Below are positions 49,334-58,879 of a DNA stretch of 64,000 bases, piece after piece. Location: assembly GCF_009928485.1 (NCBI RefSeq), contig NZ_JAABNP010000019.1:1-64000 (forward strand), in the 5' to 3' direction. The DNA is from Clostridium sp. C2-6-12. Its GTDB lineage: Bacteria > Bacillota > Clostridia > Clostridiales > Clostridiaceae. A program made the position numbers and the translations under genes. Below the pieces are notes generated by a model, which saw only the letters and a list, made by a program, of their open reading frames with translations, was not told the DNA's origin and did not search any database. Position 1 is the stretch's first letter, and the number at the start of each line of letters is the position of its first letter.

Positions 49334-49954
49334 TTAATTACTTTTTATCATATCACTATCTAATATAGTATAATTAGCTCTATGAATGTATAATGCCTTT
49401 CCATCTATATTTAACCTTGTCATCTTAGGCAGATCTTTTGGAACAGTCACAAAAACATCATTTCCTTGATAAACACCTATAGGTATTCCCATTTGAGAAC
49501 TTATAATAATAGTTTTCTTTTTGCCTATTTCATTTTTAACCTTGTTAACAAATCGATCGATCGAAACCAAACCTCCACCTTTGTTTACTTCTATATTAGT
49601 TGGAACCTGATAATCTTTTACCATATCTAATCCATCTTCTGAAAATATCATTGTATTTCCAACTTGGAACATTTGATTACCATTAATGGTAACCTCTAGA
49701 ACTTCTGATTTAAAAGTTTCAGTATTTTTATCAAAATTTTCGTTGTTTTGAAGCAACCCAACAGAAACTTTTTTACCATCAACAGTTAAAGTTTTATTTC
49801 CATAATCATCATATGTACTTATTGAAAAATGTTGTCCCACTAAATCTCCTTTTATTTTTCCAATCCAGTCATTCAATTTTGCACAACCTATACCTGATAC
49901 AATTAGAATTGAAATTGCACCTGCTAAAATAGCTAGTTTTAATTTTACCTTCAC
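49334..49954 (-). CDS. Lipoprotein, DUF5052-like
   Basis: 206 residues. Signal peptide with lipobox GIGC (Cys24), then beta-rich domain (KGDLVGQHFSISTYDDYGNKTLTVDGKKVSVG). It resembles clostridial DUF5052 lipoproteins. Function unknown. GGAGGCGAT before the ATG. Confidence 0.7.
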   Translation of the reverse strand: MKVKLKLAILAGAISILIVSGIGCAKLNDWIGKIKGDLVGQHFSISTYDDYGNKTLTVDGKKVSVGLLQNNENFDKNTETFKSEVLEVTINGNQMFQVGNTMIFSEDGLDMVKDYQVPTNIEVNKGGGLVSIDRFVNKVKNEIGKKKTIIISSQMGIPIGVYQGNDVFVTVPKDLPKMTRLNIDGKALYIHRANYTILDSDMIKSN

Positions 49955-50012
49955 GATTTATCGCCTCCCTACAAAGAAAATAATTCTACAAAATATTTAA
50001 AACTCCTCTATT

Positions 50013-50561
50013 TTAAACTATTTCTCGATTTTTTCTCATACTTTTTTCAAATATAATTATAGTTATAATTCCAACAAATATTCCAATAATCATTCCTCCT
50101 AAAACATCTGATGGATAGTGAACATATAAATATATTCTTGAAAATCCAATAAAAGAACTTAAAATTAAAGCAAAAATTCCAATTCTCTTGTTCATATTAT
50201 ATATTACTATGCTTGAAGTAAATGAGCACATGGTATGTCCCGATGGAAACGAAAAATCCTTGGGCAACTTTATAAGCATTTGCCCAAATAAAGGCATCGC
50301 ATTAAAAGGACGTGTTCTTGCAACTATAGGTTTAATAGTCAAACTTCCTATTAAATAACATAAAATCAAAGCAGTAATAATCATAAAGCCATGTTTTCTA
50401 TATTTTTTGCTCAAAATCAATGCTAGTCCAATTATTGTCCATATTGTTATACCATTTCCTAAGCTTGTGATTCCAATCATTATTTTATCTAAAATTGAAT
50501 TTCGTATATTCATTTGAATAAATTCTAAAATAGTATTATCTAAATTTTGAATTAAATGCAT
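50013..50561 (-). CDS. PAP2-family membrane phosphatase
   Basis: 182 residues, five or six membrane segments. Phosphatase signature in three parts: KPIVARTRP, FPSGHTM and SRIYLYVHYPSDVLGG. Expected substrate is a lipid phosphate such as undecaprenyl pyrophosphate or phosphatidic acid. TTGAGGAG before the ATG. Confidence 0.92.
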   Translation of the reverse strand: MHLIQNLDNTILEFIQMNIRNSILDKIMIGITSLGNGITIWTIIGLALILSKKYRKHGFMIITALILCYLIGSLTIKPIVARTRPFNAMPLFGQMLIKLPKDFSFPSGHTMCSFTSSIVIYNMNKRIGIFALILSSFIGFSRIYLYVHYPSDVLGGMIIGIFVGIITIIIFEKSMRKNREIV

Positions 50562-50613
50562 AGTAACTATTTTCTCCTCAAATTAAAAGTATATTTTCCC
50601 ATATAATAACAAA

Positions 50614-50641
50614 GAGCTATAAGAGTAAACTCTTATAGCTC
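50614..50641. terminator. Terminator after the zinc-ribbon gene
   Basis: GAGCTATAAGAGT and ACTCTTATAGCTC, 13-bp perfect arms with a 2-nt loop, T-rich on both sides. Confidence 0.85.
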
Positions 50642-50656
50642 ATTTTTACAAACAGA

Positions 50657-50812
50657 CTATCTTCTGTTGTTTTGTTGCTTTCTAGCTCTTCTACAATCAG
50701 CACATCTTACTGGTTCGTTTTCGAAACCTTTTTCTTTGTAGAATTCTTGTTCTCCAACTGTGAATATAAATTCTTTTCCACAATCTTTACATACTAATGT
50801 TTTATCTTCCAT
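50657..50812 (-). CDS. Zinc-ribbon protein, 51 residues
   Basis: GGAGGAATTGAAA precedes the ATG at 50812. Two CxxC pairs, Cys8/Cys11 (VCKDCGKEF) and Cys37/Cys40 (VRCADCRRAR), form a probable zinc ribbon with a basic tail RKQQNNRR. Small proteins of this zf-trcl-like type are common in clostridia; target unknown. Confidence 0.85.
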   Translation of the reverse strand: MEDKTLVCKDCGKEFIFTVGEQEFYKEKGFENEPVRCADCRRARKQQNNRR

Positions 50813-50970
50813 TTTCAATTCCTCCAAATTCAAAAGACTTACTTAACTAACACTTTCTCATAAAGGAGAAATTTTAATGTAATTAAATCTTTGATCTATA
50901 TTTTTTATTCCCTTAGGAACATTTTTATTATATCATAGCAATTTTAAAATTACAAGCTTTAAATTTATTA

Positions 50971-51446
50971 TTATTGGTTTTTTTCTTCAATTTTTGTAAA
51001 CGATACATTGTTGAAAGAATTGGTTACTATATATTTGCTGTTTCCTACTTTGATGAACTTCATTTCCACAGTGTCTCCAACTTTAGTTAAGGCAACATCT
51101 CTAGATGTTTCAGTTGAAACTGAGAATATACTGTCAACATTTTTTAGTTTTATATCATATATACTAGTTCCTTCTTTAATCACCAAACCTATTCTCTCAA
51201 CTTCTCCTTTTATAAGCTCATCTTGATTACCACTTTCTAAAGAAATATTGGTATTCGTTAAACCTTCAAGATATTTATTTAACGCTGCCTGTAAGGAATC
51301 TCCTACTCCAACAGTATTATAATTTTTAACATTTACCATTGCATATTGCTTTACTAATCCATTAGAATCCTTTAATGTCATAAAATAAGTTGGTTCATTT
51401 TGAATATTTATTAAATATGGGAAAGTTGCCTTATAACCATATTGTT
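50971..51446 (-). pseudogene. C-terminal half of a membrane-protein gene split by the integrative element
   Basis: The open frame extends through the codons upstream of the ATG at 51381 (GYKATFPYLINIQNEPTYF) up to CAA TAT at the 8-bp core. This is the missing end of the protein whose first 381 codons lie at 59849-60991. The fragment ends YIVTNSFNNVSFTKIEEKNQ at 50971. It has no signal or start signal of its own and may still be expressed only if an internal start is used. Confidence 0.88.
51439..51446. repeat. Left attachment-site core (attL)
   Basis: ATATTGTT, the first of two copies flanking the element. Host coding sequence of the split gene resumes immediately to the left (...TTATAACC). 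A 10-bp inverted partner lies at 51469-51478. Confidence 0.85.
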
Positions 51447-51462
51447 AATGTGATTAACTTTA

Positions 51463-51502
51463 TTGAATTTAACAATATAACTATATATAAAATGTATCTA
51501 AG
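51463..51502 (+). repeat. Left terminal inverted repeat (imperfect, 40 bp)
   Basis: Read inward from the left end it matches 33 of 40 bases with the right end read inward (59827 to 59788). It begins TTGAATTTAA and ends TAAG. Likely recombinase-binding sequence. Confidence 0.75.
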
Positions 51503-51547
51503 CATTTATATAAGCTAATTACATCAATTCAACATCAAACATTTATT

Positions 51548-51579
51548 GTGTTGAATAAAAATAATAACTAAAGTATAAT
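51548..51579 (+). promoter_or_regulatory. Recombinase operon promoter inside a subterminal inverted repeat
   Basis: TTGAAT (51551-51556) and TATAAT (51574-51579) are exactly 17 nt apart, about 20 nt before the first recombinase start. The -35 lies within GTGTTGAATAAAA (51548-51560), repeated inverted at 59750-59762, so a recombinase bound to the end could block its own promoter. Confidence 0.65.
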
Positions 51580-51597
51580 ATAATAAAAGAAAGAGTA

Positions 51598-52890
51598 ATG
51601 GGAGTGATGAACATTAGTAAGTATGTCATGAGAGAAAGGATAATAAGAAATATAGTTAATGGTGAACTGGTTAAAAAGAATATAGCAGTTATTATGGAAG
51701 AAGTAAAACTACCGAATAATCAACAAGCATATATACCAAGTGCTTTAAATAAATTACTATATAAAAAATATTACAATAAAAATATAAATAACGCAAAGAA
51801 TGTTGGATACACAATATGTGAGTTTTTAAATTACGTTAGTGATATGACTAATATGAACGAAGACGAAATTTTTAAAAAATTAAAAGATGAAGGTTTATAT
51901 GGTTTGAACTTCTATCATCTATCTTCATTTCTAAACTTTTGTATAATATCTAAAAATAATGGATATGACACCATTAAACAAAAAGAAAAAAGACTATTTG
52001 AATTTTATAGCAATCTAATTGACTTAGGTTTATTAAACAAGTCATTGAGTTTTAAATATAAGATGATAATGGGAACTGATAATGAAAGACATAAGATAAT
52101 AATTTCGCCTTGCGATACGGTTGAATATCAAGTAGCTTATCCCTCTAAAAATGCTAATAAAGTAGTAAAACTTAATAATTTAGAAGAATACTTATATCAA
52201 TTACTAATTGAATTAAGTGAAAAATATACGCCAGATATAACATTTGGTATAGTTCTTCAAATCATGAGCGGTGCAAGAAAAGGTGAGCTTGTTAATTTAA
52301 GACTGGAAGATGTTCATTTAAATAAAGATAAGAATAGAATGGATTTGCTGATAATGAAAAGACCTGAATTATTTACTGAAAGAAAGATTGATATTAGCAG
52401 TAGTGATGTTAAGAAACCAAGAAAACAAGTTGTATTCAATGTAGATGGTTCACTATATAAATATTATGAACACCATATAAAATATAGGTTATATTTATTA
52501 AATAAAAATAATTCATTCACTAATGCTTTAATGGTAGATACAAATGGACAATCAATGTCTGGTTCTACTTATGTACAAAGATTTACTAAGTTAAAAAATA
52601 TATTCCTAAAAAAGCTAAAAGAAAACTCGTATTCAACATATTCCAATATAAAAGATACCAAATGGGGTACACATATTTGTAGAGGAATATTCACAAATAT
52701 ATGTATTCAAAAGGGATATGCTAAGAATATTAGGGATTTAGCAAGTTTAAGAGGGGATTGGAGCGAGGACTCATCAAAAGTCTATTGGGATACAGCTCTA
52801 TTAGCTAAATCAATAAATGAAAAAGTGAATCAAATTAACAACTTTGAAATATATGAAAAAGAAGATGGTGATATGGATGACTGTCGATAG
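51598..52890 (+). CDS. Tyrosine recombinase 1 (TnpA-like)
   Basis: 430 residues. N-terminal SAM-like DNA-binding region, then catalytic domain with Arg227 in IMSGARKGELVNL, His359 and Arg362 in THICRGIF and nucleophile Tyr396 in KVYWDTA. The second His usually found nine residues before the Tyr is Asp387 here (GDWSED). It is the size class of Tn554 TnpA. The gene has AAAGAAAGAG upstream and is first in the four-gene operon. It should cut and join element ends together with the two larger recombinases. Confidence 0.88.
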   Translation: MGVMNISKYVMRERIIRNIVNGELVKKNIAVIMEEVKLPNNQQAYIPSALNKLLYKKYYNKNINNAKNVGYTICEFLNYVSDMTNMNEDEIFKKLKDEGLYGLNFYHLSSFLNFCIISKNNGYDTIKQKEKRLFEFYSNLIDLGLLNKSLSFKYKMIMGTDNERHKIIISPCDTVEYQVAYPSKNANKVVKLNNLEEYLYQLLIELSEKYTPDITFGIVLQIMSGARKGELVNLRLEDVHLNKDKNRMDLLIMKRPELFTERKIDISSSDVKKPRKQVVFNVDGSLYKYYEHHIKYRLYLLNKNNSFTNALMVDTNGQSMSGSTYVQRFTKLKNIFLKKLKENSYSTYSNIKDTKWGTHICRGIFTNICIQKGYAKNIRDLASLRGDWSEDSSKVYWDTALLAKSINEKVNQINNFEIYEKEDGDMDDCR

Positions 52891-55375
52891 AAATGACATA
52901 ACTATTATTGATAACAAGGAATGTATTAAAGTAATTTTAGTACACAAATATTTAAATACTCCACCAGATAGTACAAGACGTAATTTAGTTAAAGATAACA
53001 CGATTAAAACTGTTAAATACAGATACGCAAATTATATTGAATTAGATACTGTCTTCAATCTTATCAAAATGCAAAAAGAATTCTGGGAAACACATGTGGA
53101 ATTTCAAAATGCTTGTAAAGAATATTCAAAATCTTTTTTAAGACGAGTTAGTAGAATAAAGATACCTTATTATGCAAAGACGGTAAATACTTCAAGTGAA
53201 TGGGCATGTGCTATATCAGAAATCAATACGCTATCCAATTCAATAGATAAAGAATTCAAATTATATATGTCAAGAGCTAAAGCAAGAGAAATTCTATGTC
53301 TTTCTGATATAAACTTTACCAAAACTATTATAGATTGCTGTATTGGTGTAAAGAAATTTAATAACAACTATTATTACTTGATACAAGATATAGAATTTGT
53401 GAAGGTTCAACAACAAGAGATAGGAATAAGGTATCTTCCTTACAAAGAAGTCGATGAATTATATGGAACAGCAATATTTACACATATAACTTCTTATCCA
53501 CTACCCTACTTCGCAAAAAGGGATGACGTTTTTCCTCCAAAGTCTTTGAATTATTATGATAAAAACGAAATAGAAAAGTATATCGCTGATAGAGATAGTA
53601 GAGAGTTGTTTCATAGTATAGCTGAGGAAAATTTATTTGAAACCTTTAATACAAAACTATCTATTAGTGATAATTTTAGATGTTTGACTGAACTTAATTA
53701 TACTTATAATAAATGGTTAGATTATGTATCAAATTATCTAAAAAAAATAAATCGTAATGATAGAGGCAAAGTTAGAGTAGTTAATAGCTTTGTTAAAATC
53801 ACATACGCCTTAGATAAATTCCTGTGTGAAAATGAAAGTAAAGAAATTTACACTCTAACATCAGCAAATGTAAATCTTTTATTAAAAACACAAAAAAACC
53901 AAAGAAACGCTATGTTTCTATATGGATTTATAAAGTTAGTAGCACAAGATATTCAGTTAAAACTAAAAACTGTTAGTGGCTATAACAGAGGCTTTAATTT
54001 TACTAAAATAGATAATCCTTATAAAACTAAAAAAAATAATGATGATGAAATTTCTAATGATATTTATGACTTTAAACAATACAAAGAATTATTTACTTTT
54101 TTAACCAACATAGAGTATCATCAACAAAATATATTTAACAACACTTTAACTGTTAAGGAAAAAGGTGTTTATCTCTCGAATTGGCTATATTTAATACTAC
54201 ATCTTAATAATGCTTGGCGTAATGGAGATATATTGAATTTCCCAATCTTAAATTTGAATGATATAGAGAATAACTTTGGAATAGATAGTATGAATTGGTT
54301 TAAATCCAATAAGGTGACATCAGATTTAGCAAGACTGGTCATTGCTAAAGTCAATAGCTATGAGTTTATTGTAAATAAAACACAAGTTGAGGGTCACTTC
54401 TTTTGTAGTGACAAATTAGCTCCTGTATTTGCTACTGTGCTAATTATGTTGGATATGTATATAAAATACGATTATATAGGCTCAAAAAGAGAATATCACA
54501 CACCTGTAATGAATTACTATAACAAATATAACGAGCCTTCATATAAAGGTTTAAAAGCCTTTATACGCAATGCTAAAATAGATGATTTTGAATTCCTCAG
54601 TAAAAAAATGAACAAAACTATATTGACTTATATTTATCTACTTTCAGATGAAAAAGACTCTTTACTGTTGTCTAAACATATGCGTTCTCACATAAAAGGT
54701 GATAGTACACTTCATTATTTAAATATTAATAAGAAAGAGATTGAATTTTTAACAGAGCAATTATTTATTAGAGGTGAATTTGGTTATATTTATGATACAC
54801 TTGTAAACCTAATTGATAATGAAACAAAATCCCTAAATGAAAAAACTGCTGATATAGCGAGAATAAAAAATACATTTGGAGATGAATTAAAGATTGAAGC
54901 TACGTTAGCAATTCTTAATTATTTTTCGGATGAACGAACAGAAATAATGCAGTTATTTATAAATGAAGGCTATGAAAATTGTGTTAATACATTAAACGAT
55001 ATATATATGAATAAATTGCCTTCAAGAAATGAAAATGTGCAATGCTTATATTCTAAAAATGGATGTATCTGTCCTAACATAGAAAGATGTATAGATTGTA
55101 AATATTCTATTCCATCAATATATGCTTTGAATACTATTTGTGAATGTTTGAAAGAAGACTTCAAGCGTTATAACAATACCAAAAATATACCTCAAAAAAT
55201 TAAAATTTCAGTGCAATTATATAGAAAAAAAGAGCTGTTAAAAGAAGCTATTAAAAAATATGGTAAAGAGCATATCTACAGTATTTTAGAAATGGAAAGC
55301 ATTGAATTTTTAGATACTTTTAGCAGGATAGCTAAACCAGAGGAACTAACAAAAATGCTGAAGGAGGAAAATTAA
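52877..55375 (+). CDS. Tyrosine recombinase 2, large (about 832 residues)
   Basis: I start at the ATG at 52877 (GGTGAT 4-5 nt upstream), which overlaps recombinase 1 by 14 nt. Catalytic residues visible: Arg448 in NNAWRNGDIL, His605 in MRSHIKGDSTLHYL and Tyr614 nine residues later. The HxxR box is not obvious. A long N-terminal region (about 380 residues) and a late Cys cluster (CLYSKNGCICPNIERCIDC) are unusual. Tn554 has no protein of this size, so this is the extra member that sets the element apart. Confidence 0.82.
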   Translation: MTVDRNDITIIDNKECIKVILVHKYLNTPPDSTRRNLVKDNTIKTVKYRYANYIELDTVFNLIKMQKEFWETHVEFQNACKEYSKSFLRRVSRIKIPYYAKTVNTSSEWACAISEINTLSNSIDKEFKLYMSRAKAREILCLSDINFTKTIIDCCIGVKKFNNNYYYLIQDIEFVKVQQQEIGIRYLPYKEVDELYGTAIFTHITSYPLPYFAKRDDVFPPKSLNYYDKNEIEKYIADRDSRELFHSIAEENLFETFNTKLSISDNFRCLTELNYTYNKWLDYVSNYLKKINRNDRGKVRVVNSFVKITYALDKFLCENESKEIYTLTSANVNLLLKTQKNQRNAMFLYGFIKLVAQDIQLKLKTVSGYNRGFNFTKIDNPYKTKKNNDDEISNDIYDFKQYKELFTFLTNIEYHQQNIFNNTLTVKEKGVYLSNWLYLILHLNNAWRNGDILNFPILNLNDIENNFGIDSMNWFKSNKVTSDLARLVIAKVNSYEFIVNKTQVEGHFFCSDKLAPVFATVLIMLDMYIKYDYIGSKREYHTPVMNYYNKYNEPSYKGLKAFIRNAKIDDFEFLSKKMNKTILTYIYLLSDEKDSLLLSKHMRSHIKGDSTLHYLNINKKEIEFLTEQLFIRGEFGYIYDTLVNLIDNETKSLNEKTADIARIKNTFGDELKIEATLAILNYFSDERTEIMQLFINEGYENCVNTLNDIYMNKLPSRNENVQCLYSKNGCICPNIERCIDCKYSIPSIYALNTICECLKEDFKRYNNTKNIPQKIKISVQLYRKKELLKEAIKKYGKEHIYSILEMESIEFLDTFSRIAKPEELTKMLKEEN

Positions 55376-57258
55376 TGTTAGATTATATGGATATAGACTT
55401 AAATAACATTGGTGAGGAACTCTTTAATTCCAAAGAGATAATTGATAAATATAGAGAACTATTAAATAAATCCAACTACTTAGAAACAGGCGTATTTAAA
55501 GGAATAAATTTAATTGGAAAGTTTGAAGAAAATCTATGGGTTTGTAGCAGATATCTTAACAAAGGATATATGTATTTTGATTTTAATGAATTACAATCTT
55601 TTAAGTTTTACGGTATGACAACTGAGGATATAAACCTTATAAAATGTTGGGTTGGAGAGAATATAATAAATGGCGTATATGAATATCATGAAACTAATGA
55701 TATCAATATATCGTCAAAAATTATAACTGAGTACAACTATCTTGTTGATTTCATTAAGGTTTCCAAGAATTTTTCATATGAATTTATAGATGAAACAACA
55801 GGGTCTATGATTGAAGATTATTATAGAAGAAGTGTATCTGATGATACTAAAATAATGCAAGTTAAGAGTATTTTGAACTATATAACGTTCATAGAAGATA
55901 AATTTATAGAAGACAAAAACTCCGTTGCAACAACTTATATAGAAAAACTTAACAATATTCTAAGTGACCTTAATCACTCAAATAAAAGTAGAACTTTACC
56001 ATGTAGTAAAGATATATTAATGTTTAATAATTATGTTAAAAACTTTTTTGACTCAGTTGAAATTCCGTATGAGTTAAAAATGTATTATTACCCTATTAAA
56101 ATATGGTGGAAATTAACTAACATAATACCATTTAGACCAAGTGAATTTTGTTTGAAAATAAGTAGAAATTCATTAATAAAAAAAGAAGATGGTCATTATT
56201 TAAAGATAGGTAGATTAAAGAAAAAAGCTAACTTGGGTGAAAATCTATTACCTGTATTGAATGAATTAAAAATAACAGAAGACATCCATGAAATGATATC
56301 TTATTACATCGAGCAAACCAATGAATATGGTAAAAGTAATACTCTGTTTTCTTACCCTGCGTTAATACATTTTAGAAAATGTTTAATGAAGAACGATGAT
56401 GATTTATTTACTGAACAGTATTACACTAATAATTCAAAAAATTTACCAGAATATTTTACAAATGCTATATTTAGCACATTATTAAATTCTTTTTATGATA
56501 AAGTTGTAAAGACTTTATATAATGACAAAGAAATAAAAGAACAGATTTTACCTAATGATACTCGACACTTTGCATTTACTTCACTTATATTGCAAGGGTT
56601 ATCACCTGTAAAGGTCGCTATATTAGGTGGTCATAGAACATTAGAAACTTTAGACTCATACACTTGCTCTTGTAACACTTATATTGACTCAGAAGTTATT
56701 ACAATAATTCATAAGAGCTTGTCAGAAGGCACATTAAACAGAAGTTCATTAAAGAAAATAGCCTTTGACAAACCAGAAATTTGTCCAAAGCATAATGATA
56801 CTTCATTCAAAACGGATATTGGTAGTATATCATTAGGATATTGTGTAGCTGATTTTACAAATGACCAATTTCCTTGCAAATGTGAGGAGTGTTATGATTG
56901 TCCTCATTGGTGGTGTCCACCAACTGAGGAAAGCTATAATATATTAATTGATGTGGCATCAAATAAACTAAATGCTGATGAACACAAACTTGATAGAGAT
57001 ATTAAGTTTATGAAAAGTTTATTTAAAAAATCTGCATTAGTAAATATTGATGGCAAAATATGTCTGGATAGAAATACTGAAATTCAGCTAAAAAGAGCTT
57101 CTCTTTCAGTAAATAGTGAAGCTAATAAATTAATAGAAATGAAATCTAATATTATAGATGTTGACGATACAAAAGAAGCACTAAAATTATTAGACGATAT
57201 CAATTCCTATACAGAAAACATTAAAAATAAATTAGCTATTAAAAGGAGTGATGATTAA
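55375..57258 (+). CDS. Tyrosine recombinase 3 (TnpB-like)
   Basis: 627 residues, close to Tn554 TnpB (630). Arg254 in IIPFRPSEFCL, Arg397-His398 in NDTRHFAFTS, His420 in LGGHRTLETLDSY and nucleophile Tyr429 nine residues on: a complete active site apart from Asp in place of the first His. A Cys/His-rich zinc-like segment follows (CPKH...CVADF...CKCEECYDCPHWWCPP), then a coiled-coil C-terminus. Start ATG overlaps the stop of recombinase 2 (TAATG) with GGAGG upstream. Confidence 0.87.
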   Translation: MLDYMDIDLNNIGEELFNSKEIIDKYRELLNKSNYLETGVFKGINLIGKFEENLWVCSRYLNKGYMYFDFNELQSFKFYGMTTEDINLIKCWVGENIINGVYEYHETNDINISSKIITEYNYLVDFIKVSKNFSYEFIDETTGSMIEDYYRRSVSDDTKIMQVKSILNYITFIEDKFIEDKNSVATTYIEKLNNILSDLNHSNKSRTLPCSKDILMFNNYVKNFFDSVEIPYELKMYYYPIKIWWKLTNIIPFRPSEFCLKISRNSLIKKEDGHYLKIGRLKKKANLGENLLPVLNELKITEDIHEMISYYIEQTNEYGKSNTLFSYPALIHFRKCLMKNDDDLFTEQYYTNNSKNLPEYFTNAIFSTLLNSFYDKVVKTLYNDKEIKEQILPNDTRHFAFTSLILQGLSPVKVAILGGHRTLETLDSYTCSCNTYIDSEVITIIHKSLSEGTLNRSSLKKIAFDKPEICPKHNDTSFKTDIGSISLGYCVADFTNDQFPCKCEECYDCPHWWCPPTEESYNILIDVASNKLNADEHKLDRDIKFMKSLFKKSALVNIDGKICLDRNTEIQLKRASLSVNSEANKLIEMKSNIIDVDDTKEALKLLDDINSYTENIKNKLAIKRSDD

Positions 57259-57968
57259 TGGCTAAAACGAAAACCATAGTGGATAAAGACGAGGTTAATG
57301 AAATAATTAATCTATTTATAAAAGAACAAGGCGGTATAGTTCCAGAATTAAAATTTAAAGCCATATCAGATTTTAATAACAAGATTGCCAATAACGAGAA
57401 ATACAAACGTTCTAATGGAACGTTATACACCTTATATAAGTATAATTTTTGGGGTGGTAGTTACAAAGGTGAATTTAATTATGGTAAATTAAGGATTATT
57501 GAACTTAATGAAAAGAACAAAGTTCAAGTTGTTGGTAAAGAGTTTGATAGTGATATGGCTGATATAGTTACACTTGTAAATGACCTTTATAAAAAACCAC
57601 AAGAGCTTACAAAATACTTAATTTCAATATTTGAAAAAGAACGTAAAAAAGCTAAGAATACTGAAACTGAATTAAAAGATGCCAAGGATAAGATAGATAT
57701 ATTAGAAGACAAAATCGCAAACTTAGAAGAAGGTATAGCAAATTTAATATATCAAAGCCAAAGTCCAAATAACTCTTTAAATAATATGATGAATTTATCA
57801 ACATCAACAGATAGTATCTGTTATGATGAATTAAAACATATGTTTGATAATACTAATCGTTTTGAAAGACTTAAAAACAACTCTGAACAACAAGTTGAAG
57901 GTGTTATTAGCATAGACGAAATAAATAGACAAAAAAGATTAAAAGAATTAGAAGAAGATGGATTTTAA
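57258..57968 (+). CDS. Coiled-coil helper protein (TnpC-like)
   Basis: 236 residues. ATG overlaps the preceding stop (TAATG), AAGGAGTG upstream. A mixed N-terminal region to about 110 (basic, KAISDFNNKIANNEKYKRSNGT) is followed by a long heptad-rich coiled coil (about residues 125-165; KKAKNTETELKDAKDKIDIL). Tn554 TnpC is a similar but shorter helper that sets orientation of insertion. By position and fold this should be its counterpart; the N-terminal part is not recognised. Confidence 0.72.
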   Translation: MAKTKTIVDKDEVNEIINLFIKEQGGIVPELKFKAISDFNNKIANNEKYKRSNGTLYTLYKYNFWGGSYKGEFNYGKLRIIELNEKNKVQVVGKEFDSDMADIVTLVNDLYKKPQELTKYLISIFEKERKKAKNTETELKDAKDKIDILEDKIANLEEGIANLIYQSQSPNNSLNNMMNLSTSTDSICYDELKHMFDNTNRFERLKNNSEQQVEGVISIDEINRQKRLKELEEDGF

Positions 57969-58006
57969 AAAAAATGTATGGTTTTATCTAAGACCATACA
58001 TTTTTT
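57969..58006. terminator. Bidirectional terminator between recombinase operon and cargo
   Basis: AAAAAATGTATGGT and ACCATACATTTTTT, 14-bp perfect arms, T-runs on both sides. Confidence 0.9.
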
Positions 58007-58015
58007 CTTAAGAAA

Positions 58016-58816
58016 CTAATAAATATTACATTCAGGTAAAGCATTTTGCAATGCTTGTTTATCAGCATCACTTATTTTGTTGTCAGATAAACCGATGCGT
58101 TGTAAATTAGTTAAATTTTTTAATGCATTTATATCTTTTATTTGATTATTTCTTAAATCAAGTTGTTTTAAATTAGTTAATCCCTTTAATACACTTACAT
58201 CACTTATTTTATTGTTCCTCAAATCAAGGTTGTCCAATTTGGTTAAACCTTTTAATGCACTTATATCACTTATTTGATTGTCAGATAAAAAAAGCCATTG
58301 TAAATTACTTAAACCTTTTAAGGCATTTATATCTTTAATTTTATTGTTGCCTAAATAAATATTTTGGACATTAGTCAATCCTTGCAATGAGCTTATATCA
58401 TTTATTTGATTATCAGATAAAAAAAGAATTTGTGCATTAACTAATCCTTTTAATGCATTTATATCATTTATTTTGTTATTACCTAAGTTAATAATCTGCA
58501 AATTGGTTAATCCTTTCAATGAACCTATATCACTTATTTGATTTGCACTTAAATCAAGAGTTTGTAGATTAGCTAAATTTTCAATGCCACTTATATCTGT
58601 TATCTTTTGAACTTTTAAGCTTAACGAATTAATACTTTTAACATCACTTTTATTAATATCTCCTTTAGATTTATTCGCTTGTTGTCTTATAGCTTGTTCT
58701 AAATTCTTATCCTTAAATGTTACTGTATTTCCCATAGTAACTTGACTCCCACAGCCTGAAAGAGATAGTATCAATATTACTGTACATAAAATAGTTCCAA
58801 GCTTTTTAAATCCCAT
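58016..58816 (-). CDS. Leucine-rich-repeat lipoprotein (element cargo)
   Basis: 266 residues. Signal peptide with lipobox LSGC (Cys22). Residues about 35-75 hold a short cap (KDKNLEQAIRQQANKS), then eight 22-residue internalin-type leucine-rich repeats with the pattern LTNLQxLxLxxNxIxDIxxLKG (for example LTNLQIINLGNNKINDINAL), and a short end ALPECNIY. It should form a curved binding surface outside the cell. The DNA shows the same 66-bp tandem periodicity. As cargo of the element it is not needed for mobility; ligand unknown. AAGGAGG before the ATG. Confidence 0.88.
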   Translation of the reverse strand: MGFKKLGTILCTVILILSLSGCGSQVTMGNTVTFKDKNLEQAIRQQANKSKGDINKSDVKSINSLSLKVQKITDISGIENLANLQTLDLSANQISDIGSLKGLTNLQIINLGNNKINDINALKGLVNAQILFLSDNQINDISSLQGLTNVQNIYLGNNKIKDINALKGLSNLQWLFLSDNQISDISALKGLTKLDNLDLRNNKISDVSVLKGLTNLKQLDLRNNQIKDINALKNLTNLQRIGLSDNKISDADKQALQNALPECNIY

Positions 58817-58879
58817 AATAAATCCTCCTTATTTATCCCTCAATATATATTATTAATTATTTAAAAACTATTTATTTTC

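Noticed and set aside
58060-58560. Regular 66-bp repeats, considered as a CRISPR array or satellite
   Set aside because: They are codons of the leucine-rich repeats, with no unique spacers of constant length between identical repeats.
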